64,000 bases of DNA from Linanthus parryae (GCA_023055425.1 JALGPY010000006.1:68604127-68668126); one strand, 5' to 3'; shown: positions 12,085 through 23,560, numbered from the stretch's first letter. Program-made: numbers and translations. Notes: generated by a model from the sequence alone, not told the origin.

Positions 12085-14025
12085 TGTTCGACAAAATCCC
12101 AAGTATAGTATATCGTCTCAAGTAATAATCCGGTAAGTCCGGAGTCGAATCCACAAGGGGAGGAGGGTTAGAAAATGACTTGCAAAACTAGCAATAGCTA
12201 GTAGAAAAACGACTAACTAAAACAAGTAACAAATTCTCAACGACTTTAGAGCTTGCCAAGCTATCAAATCCACCACTAGTGATGGAGCAAGTTTGAGAAT
12301 GCGAGTAAGAACCAAAAGAAACGAATACTAATACTACTACGATTCAAAAGAGCTAGTCGATACGAAAGTGAAGTTGGGTCAATTGATTTCGCTAGAGAAC
12401 TTGTAAATGAAGTTCAACACCCAAAACTTGTATCAAGTGAAGAAACATGGATTCTAAAGCAAAAATGAATGTTTAGTTCATGAATTCAAGAGCGAAACCC
12501 AAAATCGATTTATGTCAAGCATCAAGGATATGTAATCCGCCAAGTGAGTCCACATACAAGATCAAGCCACAATTTGGATTTGTCTTTCGACACAAGAATG
12601 CAATGAATTCGACATCCAAACTTGTGAAACTAGAAGAACAATTGAAAATCTCACAACAGGCCATCCAACTTCATCAATTAACCCAACAAAAGAACTAGCT
12701 AAGCATGTTATTGAGTTGAAGAACAGATTTCACCAATATATTCAAATAGATTTCCATATATTTCAACCTCAAAACTCAAGAATACACAAGTTCTTCTCAA
12801 ATTCAACCCCAATACACTAGCTATAGTTCAAAGAGAAGAGCAAAACAACCCAACTTGAATCAAAGCAACCCAAAATGAATCAAAGCTAGCAACATAACAA
12901 CTGCTACTGCTGCTGTTGCTACAGTACCGGAGTAAAAACAGAGGAGCAGCCGACAAAGTAGAAATCACCAAGAACAGACCTCCTCTCTCCCTCTCTTCCT
13001 CTTCCTATGATTCTTGGCCCTTAATTAGCTCAAGAGAGAGCACAGGGACTCAAGATCGAACCCAGAGTCGGGTGAAATCAGAGATAGAGAGAGAGGAGAA
13101 ACATAGCTAGAACAGAGCGTCGTGCACTGACGGGTTTGTGAGAGGAGACCCTCAAAATTTCTTCAAACTTGCTTTATATAGACTTGGGGGATGTGTTTCG
13201 TAGCCTCCAAGGATTCATCTCCCCCGTTGAATTGATATCAAACCTTCTTTATTGTCGATTTCCGTCGTCCTCATGAACCCTAGGTGATTTAGGGCTTTCT
13301 TTGTTCCTTCGTTTTGGGCCAAATTGAGGGGTGCAATGGATAGGGCTTGGGCTGGGGAGCGTTTTGGTATAAGGTTTGTTTGATTTGGGTGCGAATTGAG
13401 GACGGGTTGAGCTTCGGAGAAGCTTCGTCGCAACTTCAATGGTGGCTCCTATCTGCAGCGTCGCGAGGAAGAGGACGATCCTCCGTGTGTGAGTTGTTTT
13501 AATGTTTTTTTGCACTTTGGCCCCCCTAATGTTTGCTGGGGGCTTTAAAAGGCCCCCAGCCCTTCTTAAAAGGTTCTGGAAAATAGCAACTCCATCCCCA
13601 ATCCGTTAAAACTCATGCATATTAACCCTTTTTAACTTTATAAAATGCCACATAGCACTTCATTCCGTTAATTTCTTCTCAAATATGTCCTTTGACATCA
13701 CTTTTGACTTGCAATCTAGCCTTTAACTTGCATTTTCTCCAATTTTTGGCATCTTTTCCACTTGATTTCTTCAATATAAGCCCATCTAAATCCTTCTTCA
13801 CTTCACTTGGCCCCTCTAAAGCGTCTCAATTCATCATTCAAGCTCTCCCAACTAGCCTCTTGCGTTCTAAATCACGTCTTTGCCTACAAAATAAGATAAA
13901 AACAACCAAAACAACGAAAACAAGCATAAGTCTAGAAAGAGAGATAAAATAGATAAATTACACATATTAGAAAGTTATGAAGAGTTCGTTAACATACTAA
14001 AATGTGCAATTTATGTTCCTTAACA
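12085..14025 (-). repeat. LTR1 of the nested element (1941 bp)
   Basis: It is a 3' LTR in element orientation. It matches 17572-19533 with a few percent differences and small indels, for example a 30-bp replacement near 12265 versus 17745. A pure C run follows at 14026. Confidence 0.92.
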
Positions 14026-14043
14026 CCCCCCCCCCCCCCCCCC
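14026..14043 (-). promoter_or_regulatory. Polypurine tract, 18-G run
   Basis: Eighteen consecutive C on the plus strand (G on the element strand) directly abut LTR1. Next to LTR2 the same place has only five C (19536-19540). The tract primes plus-strand DNA synthesis, and its length differs strongly between the two interiors. Confidence 0.8.
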
Positions 14044-15838
14044 AACTAGCCTTTTGCTCGTCCTCGGACAAAGAGAGCGATATGAGTAGTGAACTAGTGA
14101 AGAACCAATCATGAGAGACACACACTCAACTAGAGAAGTCTTGACTCAATTCTAGGCTTGACTCAATTCTAAACTAGACTCAAATATTTACAAACACACA
14201 CACACATATCCTAAGTGAGAACTCAGAGAAATAAAATACTAAAGATTACTAGCTAATTTTAATTTTTTTGTGGGGGAAAAAGAAGAATGCACAAATTTCT
14301 CCTCAAAAAAATTCTCAAAGTCCAAGAAAATAGAGAAAGAAGCCTATGGACGTCTAAGATTATACTCATACAAATGTGGGCGGTGTTTCGTAGAAGGTGA
14401 CTCCCTTGAACCACAAAACTTGTTAAATTGAGTCCAATTTGCGAGAAAGTATGCCTTCAAAAATAAGGATCACATGAAACTAGACATTCTCATACTTATT
14501 CAAAAGAACCCATGTAGGATGGACTTTCAAAGCTTTGAACAAAAACGAGTTTTAGAATGGGGGATGTGGTTGTGGGCTTGTATGATCCTTTTGCGGATTT
14601 TTGGGAGGTGGTGCAATTAAACATTTTTTTTTCGAGATTTATAGCATTAACACATTTTTATTTCCACCTCCAATCCAAGGCTCTCCAAGACCCACATTAA
14701 AACAGAGGAATATACAAGCGAGTGGGCTTTTTAAGCTAAACCAAGGGAGCTATCTAGGTGGTGACGTAACATTATCCCCGGACACCCCTCTATTTCTTAG
14801 ACATCGCATGGAGTGTCATTGGTAACCACCACTCCAATGAGCTACAAGTTTCCACCGCAAAAACGATTAGAATTAAAATCCTTTTTGTGAAGTTAAAATA
14901 GCTTTGGAAAATGCACCCTTTATCAAAAGTAAAAGACGTCAAAGTTTAGGTTCTCAACTTAGCTTGAAGGACCTAAACATGAAACGTAAATTTAGTGTGT
15001 CGCTTTGTGAGATTGCATGATATCGCGGAAGGTGGGATATTGGTGTAGATGTATTGAGTATAAGCAAAGAATTCCTTTTTAAAATAAAATAAAAAGAACA
15101 TGGACTAAGAGATTTCATTCTTTGAAAACATCTAGTTTCCTAAAATTCCCCCTTTTCACATTTCTCATTTTTTTTTTCTTTTTTTGCATTTTTTATTTTT
15201 TTTCACTATTTTTTTTTTCATAATATGTGACTCAACTAAAACTTTTTAAGACTCAATAAAGCTATTAAAGAAGAAAATAAAATCTACACTCAAGATGAAA
15301 GGTTAAAATAAATAAAACTACCAAAGAAAGAAAAAAAAATCTATGGTTTGACACGGGAAAAGAGTGATGCTTCTCATGAAAGGTTCACACACATTTTTTT
15401 TCAATTTTGTTTTTTAAAATTTTTATGATTTTTTCAAATATTTTCATTTTTTTGTATTTTTCAAGTAAATCACTAATGAAGAAAAAGCATGCTAGTAACC
15501 ATTTAAGCCAAGTAGTATATCTACTTCCCTTCCCCCAACCAAAATGTCACATAGTCCTCAATGTGTGAGAACAATGGAAGAGCATACAAGTTCATGTAAG
15601 ATATAAGGGATAGATAGACCTCATTTTAGCTTTCTTGGCACCAAGCACAAGTCTTCCTCCAAGAGCAACCTACAAAATGGTAAAAGAAAAGAAAAGAAAA
15701 TGCAACAAATAGAGATAAACCAATTTATTTATTTACAACTAGGGAGGTGGAACAAAGAAAATGATGCTATCCCACTCCCAATCTTGGAAACTTCTTTCCA
15801 TGCCATGACCCTACTTCATTCTTAGAAAAGTACTTCTC
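14044..15838 (-). other. Interior A, long untranslated region
   Basis: About 1.8 kb lies between the reading frame and the polypurine tract. It has T-rich low-complexity patches (15165-15230, 15385-15460) and no credible frame. It is closely matched by 19534-21360 in interior B. Confidence 0.6.
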
Positions 15839-16300
15839 CTATAAAAAGTTTGATTCATCAATTAGAATAGATATGAGAATTAGGGTCAAGACACAAAAGA
15901 TGAATAAGAGATGCAAGCAAAATCTAACAATTAATCTAGAGCAAGTGTTTATGTAATGCATCATCTTAAGAAAAGGGTTTGAAATCCTCAAATGAATTGA
16001 ATCATAGAATGAGTCTTCATAAGTTGCCAAATTTTTACTTGAAATCACAACTTGAGATATATGGGCAACTTGTGAATCTTCAATCTCATCAATTTTAAAT
16101 AAATCATATGGATTTAGGGATGTGGCTTCACAAAAAAGAGGTAAAATCAATTGGGAACATGAAACCACATGCAAACCCTTAGGCTCATGATTTGGATCAT
16201 TGACTTGGTCAAGTTGAGCCATTAGTCTCTCCTTTTCATCAAAGTTAATTGCATCTTCCATGAGAAGAGATGAGTAGGAAGAATCACTACCATACAAAAA
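15839..16300 (-). CDS. Read-through extension of the acidic frame, hydrophobic tail
   Basis: This piece has no ATG near its beginning. It is the in-frame continuation of the 363-codon frame above it, separated by a single TAA (16301-16303), and adds about 153 codons. Its C-terminal part contains a run of hydrophobic residues (FCLHLLFIFCVLTLILISIL) that looks like one membrane-spanning segment. If the TAA is a recent mutation, the original product was about 517 residues, acidic, with a C-terminal membrane anchor. Interior B has lost most of this part through a deletion. No homology is recognised. Confidence 0.45.
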   Translation of the reverse strand, partial: FLYGSDSSYSSLLMEDAINFDEKERLMAQLDQVNDPNHEPKGLHVVSCSQLILPLFCEATSLNPYDLFKIDEIEDSQVAHISQVVISSKNLATYEDSFYDSIHLRISNPFLKMMHYINTCSRLIVRFCLHLLFIFCVLTLILISILIDESNFL

Positions 16301-17392
16301 TTATATTTCCTCCCAAGTAAGCTCATATAATTCTCTAGAAGATGTAGTAAAAGAGTCTATATGAATCGGAGTATCAACACATGAACCCCCCAACTTACTT
16401 GAAGATTCTTCCACAATTTCTAGTGGAGGGGGTTCTCCTAGAGTATCCTCTAAGTCATCACAAAATAAGTGATGCTCATGATCATTGGAACTATGGTGAA
16501 TATTAGACTCTTCATAAGCACTAGACAAAATAACATTTCCTTCATGAATGGTAGCATCCAATTTGACTTCTAACTCATCACATGAGTGATTTCCATTTTG
16601 TGAATCCTCCTCACATGCGTCACTATGTGAGTCATCCAAAATGGCTTCACTCATGTCATGGGTTGAAGAGTCATCATCAAAAATATCAATTTCACTACCA
16701 ATATCACTATCACATGCTTCTTTAGAATGTGCATATGAGAAATGAATACAATCACCTATCCTAGTTGCAACAACTCCATCATCAAACACATCATCCCAAA
16801 TTTGGTCTTGACTAGGCTCGTGATGTGTGTGAATAGGAAGTTGAGACTCGTGTGATGATGAGTCTTGTGAAGAGTAAGTACTATATTCAAGAGAATCATC
16901 ATGCGATTGTGAGGAAGCCACTCTATCCTCCAAGTGAGAGAATGATTCTTCAAATTTTCTTTGTGATTCTCTTGATTCTATTAGTGATTCCAAAATTTCT
17001 TTATTCTTTTGAATATGCTTTTGAATGTTCTCGTATAAAGAATCACTTATAGGCGTATTTAGCTCATCATTCACATGTGATTCCCTTTCAAAATGATTAA
17101 CTCCTCTTGATTCACACATCATATCATTATATTGATAAGTGCAAGAATCATAAGAGTTCAAAAACATGTAAGTGTTTGAGGGAGGTGATTGTGCACAAGA
17201 AGCATGAGATGTGTAATCTAGTGTCCTACTACCATGCCAAGAATAATCATTCTTAGGAAAATAATCACCATTTTTAATCGCATGTTCACGTATGGAACGC
17301 ATTGATTCCTTAGAATGATTTCCATGACTAGTAAATGCATAGTAATAAGGAACACTAGGCGTATCACCAAGTCCAAAATGTTCATGAGACAT
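16301..17392 (-). CDS. Acidic protein of unknown function, nested LARD element
   Basis: A 363-codon frame starts at an ATG (MSHEHFGLGDTPSVPYYYAF) and is the only long coding stretch in the element. The product is rich in Asp, Glu, Ser and His, especially from about residue 170 onward. It has a probable short coiled coil around residues 125-155 (IQKNKEILESLIESRESQ). I see no gag major homology region, zinc knuckle, protease or polymerase motif. It occupies the place of gag downstream of the primer site. The second copy in interior B keeps the same frame open, but the copies are so alike that this does not prove selection. It may be an element-specific packaging or regulatory protein, or a captured host sequence; function is unknown. 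Confidence 0.55.
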   Translation of the reverse strand: MSHEHFGLGDTPSVPYYYAFTSHGNHSKESMRSIREHAIKNGDYFPKNDYSWHGSRTLDYTSHASCAQSPPSNTYMFLNSYDSCTYQYNDMMCESRGVNHFERESHVNDELNTPISDSLYENIQKHIQKNKEILESLIESRESQRKFEESFSHLEDRVASSQSHDDSLEYSTYSSQDSSSHESQLPIHTHHEPSQDQIWDDVFDDGVVATRIGDCIHFSYAHSKEACDSDIGSEIDIFDDDSSTHDMSEAILDDSHSDACEEDSQNGNHSCDELEVKLDATIHEGNVILSSAYEESNIHHSSNDHEHHLFCDDLEDTLGEPPPLEIVEESSSKLGGSCVDTPIHIDSFTTSSRELYELTWEEI

Positions 17393-17547
17393 TTTTTTCC
17401 AAGCAAGTAGATGAGAGGTACTTGATGAATTTCACAAGCCCCCTTGAAATCACAAGCTTAACTAACCACAAACAACTATAAAAAATGTCAAAAACAAACT
17501 ACTTACAAACTAACTAAGAAAGCAAATCAAATCTAAAGCGTAGCCTC

Positions 17548-17565
17548 TCCCCGGCAACGGCGCCA
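17548..17565 (-). promoter_or_regulatory. Primer-binding site, tRNA-Asp, perfect 18-nt match
   Basis: TCCCCGGCAACGGCGCCA on the plus strand is identical to the 3' end of plant tRNA-Asp as I know it, so the element strand carries its complement. It lies six bases from the LTR2 boundary. Interior B has lost its own primer site by deletion. Confidence 0.93.
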
Positions 17566-17571
17566 AAAACT

Positions 17572-19533
17572 TGTTCGACAAAATCCCAAGTATAGGATAT
17601 CGTCTCAAGTAATAATCCGGTAAGTCCGGAGTTGAATCCACAAGGAGAGGAGGGCTAGAAAATGACTTGCAAAACTAGCAATAGCTAGTAGAAAAACGAC
17701 TAACTAAAACAAGTAACAAATTCTCAACGGCTTTAGAGCTTGCCAAGACTGAGGAGAAAGGGGGCTCGGCGGGAATCCACCACTAGTGATGGAGCAAGTT
17801 TGAGAATGCGAGTAAGAACCAAAATAAACGAATACTAATACTACTACGATTCAAAAGAGCTAGTCGATATGAAAGTGAAGTCGGGTCAACTGATTTCGCT
17901 AGAGAACTTGTAAATGAAGTTCAAAACCCAAAACTTGTATCAATTGAAGAAACATGGATTCTAAAGCAAAAATGAATGTTTAGTTCATGAATTCAAGAGC
18001 GAAACCCAAAATCGATTTATGTCAAGCATCAAGGATGTGTACTCCGCCAAGTGAGTTCACATACAAGATCAAGCCACAATTCGGATTTGTCTTTCGACAC
18101 AAGAATTCAATGAATACGACATCCAAACTTGTGAAACTAGAAGAACAATTGAAAATCTCACAACAAGTCATCCAACTTAATCAATTAACCAAACAAAAGA
18201 ATTAGCTAAGCATGTTATTGAGTTGAAGAAGAGATTTCACCAATATATTCAAATAGATTTCCATATATTTCAACCTCAAAACTCAAGAATACACAAGTTC
18301 TTCTCAAATTCAACCCCAATACACTAGCTATATTTCAAAGTGAAGAGCAAAACAACCCAACATGAATCAAAGCAACCCAAAATGAATCAAAGCTAGCAAC
18401 CTAACAACTGCTACTGCCGCTGTTGCTACAGTATCGGAGTAAAAACAGAGCAGCAGCCGACAAAGTAGAAATCACCAAGAACAGACCTCCTCTCTCCCTC
18501 TCTTCCTCTTCCTATGATTCTTGGCCCTTAATTAGCTCAAGAGAGAGCTCTGGGACTCAAGATCGAACCCAGAGTCGGGTGAAATCGGAGAGAGAGAGAG
18601 AGAGAGGAGAAAAAGAGCTAGAATCAGAGCGTCGTGTACTGACGGGTTTGTGAGAGGAGACCCTCAAAATTTTCTTCAAACTTGCTTTATATAGACTTAG
18701 GGGATGTGTTTCGTAGCCTCCAAGGATTCATCTGCCCTGTTGAATTGATATCAAACCTTCTTTATCGTCAATTTCCGTCGTCCTCATGAACCCTAGGTGA
18801 TTTAGGGCTTTCTTTGTTCCTTCGTTTTGGGCCAAATTGAGGGGTGCAATGGATAGGGCTTGGGCTGGGGAGCGTTTTGGTATAAGGTTTGCTTTATTTG
18901 GGTGCGAATTGAGGACGGGCTGAGCTTTGGAGAAGCTTCGTCGCAGCTTCAATGGTGGCTCCTCTCTGCAGCGTCGTGAGGAAGAGGACGATCCTCCGTG
19001 TGTGAGCTGTTTTAATGTTTTTTTTGCACTTTGGCTCCCTAATGTTTGCTGGGGGCTTTAAAAGGCCCCCAACCCTTCTTAAAAGGTTCTGGAAAATAGC
19101 AACTCCACCCCCAATCGGTTAAAACTCATGCATATTAACCCTTTTTAACTTTAGAAAATGCCACATAGCACCTCATCCTGTTAATTTCTTCTCAAATATG
19201 CCCTTTGACATCACTTTTGACTTGCAATCTAGCCTTCAACTTGCATTTTCTCCAATTTTTGGCATCTTTTCCACTTGATTTCTTCAATATAAGCCCATTC
19301 CTTCTTCACTTCTCTTGGCCCTTCTAAAGCGTCTCAATTCATCATTCAAGCTCTCCCAACTAGCCTCTTGCGTTCTAAATCACGTCTTTGCCTACAAAAT
19401 AAGATAAAAACAACCAAAAAAACGAAAACAAGCATAAGTCTAGAAAGAGAGATAAAATAGATAAATTACACATATTAGCAAGTTATGAAGAGTTCGTTAA
19501 CATACTAAAACGTGCAATTTACGTTCCTTAACA
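17572..19533 (-). repeat. LTR2 of the nested element (1962 bp)
   Basis: It is the 5' LTR for interior A and the 3' LTR for interior B. It ends TTAACA next to ACCCCCAA (19536 onward). It is shared between both halves of the doubled structure. Confidence 0.92.
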
Positions 19534-21403
19534 CACCCCCAACTAGCCTTTTGCTCGTCCTCGGGCAAAGAGAGCGATATGAGTAGTGAACTAGTGAAGA
19601 ACCAATCATGAGAGACACACACTCAACTAGCCAAGGATTGACTCAATTCTAAACTAGACTCAAATATTTACAAACACACACACACATATCCTAAGTGAGA
19701 ACTCAAAGAAATTAAATACTAAAGATTACTAGCTAATTTTAATTTTTTTGTGGGGGAAAAAGAAGAATGCACAAATGTCTCCTCAAATAAATTCTCAAAG
19801 TCCAAGAAGATAGAGAAAGAAGCCTATGGACGTCTAAGAATATCCTCATACAAATGTGGGCGGTGTTTGGTAGAAGGTGACTCATGCGAACCACAAAACT
19901 TGTTAAATTAAGTCCAGTTTGCGGGAAAGTATGCCTTCAAAAATAAGGATCACATGAAACTAGACATTCTCATACTTATTCAAAAGCACCCATGTAGGAT
20001 GGACTTTCAAAGCTTTGAACAAAAATGAGTTTTAGAATGGGGGATGTGGTTGTGGGCTTGTGTGATCCTTTTGCGGATTTTTGGGAGGTGGTGCAATTTA
20101 TCATTTTTTTTTCGAGATTTATAGCATTAACACATTTTTTTCCACCTCCAATTCAAGGCTCTCCAAGACCCACAACAAAACAGAGGAATATACAAGCGAG
20201 TAGGCTTTTTAAGCTAAACTAATGGAGCTATCTAGGTGGTGACGGAACATTATCCCCGTACACCCCTCTATTTCTTAGACATCGCATGGGGTGTCATTGG
20301 TAACCACCACTCCAATGAGCTACAAGTTTCCACCGCAAAAACGATTAGAATAAAAATTATTTTTGTGAAGTTCAAATAGCTTTAGAAAATGCACCCTTTA
20401 TCAAAAGTAAAAGACGTCAAAGTTTATGTGATCAACTTAGCTTGAAGGACCTAAACATGAAACGTAAATTTAGTGTGTCGCTTTGTGAGATTGCATGATA
20501 TCGCGGAAGGTGGGATATTGGTGTAGATGTATTGAGTATAAGCAAAGAATTCCTTTTTAAAATAAAATAAAAAGAACATGGACTAAGAGATTTCATTCTT
20601 TGAAAACATCTAGTTTCCTAAAATTCCCCCTTTTCACTTTTCTCATTTTTTTTTTCATTTTCTTACTTTTCATTTTTTTTTCACTATTTTTTTTTCATAA
20701 TAAGTGACTCAACTAAAACTTTCTAAGACTCAATAAAGCTATTAAAGAAGAAAATAAAATCTAGACTCAAGATGAAAGGTTAAAATAAATAAAACTACGA
20801 AAGAAAGAAAAAAAAATCTACGATTTGACACGGGAAAAGAGTGATGCTTCTCATGAAAGTTTCACACACATTTTTTTTCAAAATTTTCAATTTTTTAAAT
20901 TTTTATGATTTTTTCAATTTTTTTCATTTTTTTGTATTATTCAAGTAAATTACTAATGAAGAAAAAGCATGCTAGTAACCGTTTAAGCCAAGTAGTATAT
21001 CTACTTCCCACTCCCCAACTAAAATGTCACATTGTCCTCAATGTGTGAGAACAATGGAAGAGCATCCAAGTTCATATAAGATATAAAGGATAGATAGACC
21101 TCATTTTAGCTTTCTTGGCACCAAGCACAAGTCTTCCTCCAAGAGCAACCTACAAAATGGTCAAAGAAACGAAAAGAAAACGCAAGAAATAGAGATAAAC
21201 CAATTTATTTATTTACAACTAGGGAGGTGGTACAAAGAAAATGATGCTATCCCACTCCCAATCTTAAAAACTTCTTTCCATGCCATGATCCTACTTCATT
21301 CTTAGAAAAGTAGTTCTCCTTTAAAAAGTTTGATTCATCAATTAGAATATATAGGAGAAGTAGGGTCAAGACACAAAAGATGAATAAGAAATGAAAGCAA
21401 AAT
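19534..21403 (-). other. Interior B, untranslated region
   Basis: It is collinear with 14026-15926 of interior A and equally non-coding. Near 21404 the alignment jumps: roughly 465 bp present in A (about 15927-16391) are missing here. Confidence 0.75.
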
Positions 21404-22675
21404 CTACTTCCCACTCCCCAACTTACTTGAAGATTCTTCCACAATTTCTAGTGGAGGGGGTTCTCCTAGAGTATCCTCTAAGTCATCACAAAATAAGTGA
21501 TGCTCATGATCATTGGAACTATGGTGAATATTAGACTCTTCATAAGCACTAGACAAAATAACATTTCCTTCATGAATGGTAGCATCCAATTTGACTTCTA
21601 ACTCATCACATGAGTGATTTCCATTTTGTGAATCCTCCTCACATGCGTCACTATGTGAGTCATCCAAAATGGCTTCACTCATGTCATGGGTTGAAGAGTC
21701 ATCATCAAAAATATCAATTTCACTACCAATATCACTATCACATGCTTCTTTAGAATGTGCATATGAGAAATGAATACAATCACCTATCCTAGTTGCAACA
21801 ACTCCATCATCAAACACATCATCCAAAATTTGGTCTTGAGTAGGCTCGTGATGTGTGTGAATATGAAGTTGAGACTCGTGTGATGATGAGTCTTGTGAAG
21901 AGTAAGTACTATATTCAAGAGAATCATCATGCGATTGTGAGGAAGCAACTCTATCCTCCAAGTGAGAGAATGATTGTTCAAATTTTCTTTGTGATTCTCT
22001 TGATTCTATTAGTGATTCCAAAATTTCTTTATTCTTTTGAATATTCTTTTGAATGTTCTCATATAAAGAATCACTTATAGGCGTATTTAGCTCATCATTC
22101 ACAAGTGATTCCCTTTCAAAATGATTAACTCCTCTTGATTCACACATCATATTATTATATTGATAAGTGCAAGAATCATAAGAGTTCAAAAACATGTAAG
22201 TGTTTGAGGGAGGTGATTGTGCACAAGAAGCATGAGATGTGTAATCTAGTGTCCTACTACCATGCCAAGAATAATCATTCTTAGGAAAATAATCACCATT
22301 TTTAATCGCATGTTTACGTATGGAACGCATTGATTCCTTAGAATGATTTTCATGACTAGTAAATGCATAGTAATAAGGAACACTAGGCCTCTCACCAAGT
22401 CCAAAATGTTCATATAGACTTGGGGGATGTGTTTCGTAGCCTCCAAGGATTAATCTCCCCCGTTGAATTGATATCAAACCTTCTTTATCGTCGATTTCCG
22501 TCGTCCTCATGAACCCTAGGTGATTTAGGGCTTTCTTTGTTCCTTCGTTTTGAGCCAAATTGAGGGGTGCAATGGATAGGGCTTGGGAAAGGGAGCGTTT
22601 TGGTATAAGGTTTGCTTGATTTGGGTGCGAATTGAGGACGGGCTGAGCTTCGGAGAAGCTTCGTCGCAGCTTCAA
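21404..22675 (-). pseudogene. Acidic frame, interior B copy, fused to LTR at both ends
   Basis: The same acidic reading frame as 16301-17392, with the same central and C-terminal acidic blocks. Its end is cut off by the interior deletion after ...ESSSKLG. Its start lies at the junction near 22413, where the leader and primer site are missing and LTR3 sequence is joined directly. The frame happens to stay open for about 87 codons into LTR3, giving a 423-codon chimera beginning MKLRRSFSEA. The LTR-encoded part is not native protein: the same LTR words are non-coding elsewhere (13215-13439, 18728-18952). Confidence 0.7.
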
Positions 22676-23239
22676 TGGTGGCTCCTCTCTGCAGCGTCGC
22701 GAGGAAGAGGACGATCCTCCGTGTGTGAGCTGTTTTAATGTTTTTTTGGACTTCGGCCCCCTAATGTTTGCTGGGGGCTTTAAAAGGTTCTGGAAAAGAG
22801 CAACTCCACCCCCAATCCGTTAAAACTCATGCATATTAACCCTTTTTAACTTTAGAAAATGCCACATAGCACCTCATTCCGTTAATTTCTTCTCAAATAT
22901 GCCCTTTGACATCACTTTTGACTCGCAATCTAGCCTTTAACTTGCATTTTCTCCAATTTTTGGCATCTTTTCCACTTGATTTCTTCAATATAAGCCCATC
23001 TAAATCCTTCGTCACTTCTCTTGGCCCCTCTAAAGCGTCTCAATTCATCATTCAAGCTCTCCCAACTAGCCTCTTGCGTTCTAAATCACGTCTTTGCCTA
23101 CAAAATAAGATAAAAACAACCAAAACTATGAAAACAAGCATAAGTCTAGAAAGAGAGATAAAAGAGATAAATTACACATATTAGCAAGTTATGAAGAGTT
23201 CGTTAACATACTAAAATGTGCAATTTACGTTCCTTCACA
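22414..23239 (-). repeat. LTR3 of the nested element, truncated (826 bp)
   Basis: It corresponds to the last ~850 bp of LTR1 from about 13177 onward. The missing part includes the primer-site side of the LTR. The outer end (CCTTCACA) is intact and followed by the CTTCG target duplication. Confidence 0.9.
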
Positions 23240-23244
23240 CTTCG
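23240..23244. repeat. Target-site duplication CTTCG, right copy
   Basis: It pairs with 12080-12084 across the 11.2-kb nested insertion. Confidence 0.93.
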
Positions 23245-23560
23245 TCTATGGGGTAGGGTTTCTCGGCCGCACCTCTTAGCTTAAGTTATCGGTCGCGAAA
23301 CGACGAAACTTGAGCTTGAAAACTCACGAACCGATACGTGCAATATTTGGTTGGCGACACATTCGTATTGGCTATGTTTAGCCCTTTGTCCGACCTACCC
23401 TTTCTCAAAGGGGGCTTAGGGGGCATTGGTTTGTTGAGTATGCGGTGTGGCGGAGATTCCGGCACCACATACTCGGGCTCTTCGGGTGGTACGATAGGTG
23501 GGTCCTCGACTACCATTTCATCTACGTCAGATGGCCCTACTCTCCTAACGGGGTGAAAGA
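23245..23560 (-). pseudogene. Athila third reading frame, upstream part
   Basis: This is the front part of the frame whose remainder is 11058-12084. It is rich in proline (PPIVPPEEPEYVVPESPP) and basic residues. If the nested element and one CTTCG copy are taken away, the frame passes through the junction without a shift. One TAA interrupts it near 23288-23290. No ATG is obvious at the expected beginning near 23560, where the frame opens at an ACG codon. The product is the third protein of Athila-type elements, of uncertain function. Confidence 0.65.

Larger units (their letters stand above)
12085..23239 (-). mobile_element. Nested non-autonomous LTR element, LTR-int-LTR-int-LTR
   Basis: The insert has outer ends TGTTCGAC...CA and a CTTCG duplication. 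Its parts are LTR1 12085-14025, interior A 14026-17571, LTR2 17572-19533, interior B 19534-22413 and truncated LTR3 22414-23239. The primer site beside LTR2 is a perfect tRNA-Asp match, as in its Athila host, so it probably used Athila-type proteins in trans. Neither interior has protease, RT, RNase H or integrase. Each carries one long acidic frame of unknown function. By size and content it is a LARD-type element. The doubled layout implies recombination between LTRs of sister copies, followed by deletions in interior B and LTR3. Confidence 0.9.

Noticed and set aside
13215..13439. 74-codon frames in LTR1 and LTR2 (also 18728-18952)
   Set aside because: They lie wholly in LTR sequence and match the accidental front of the chimeric frame in LTR3; no independent evidence of coding.
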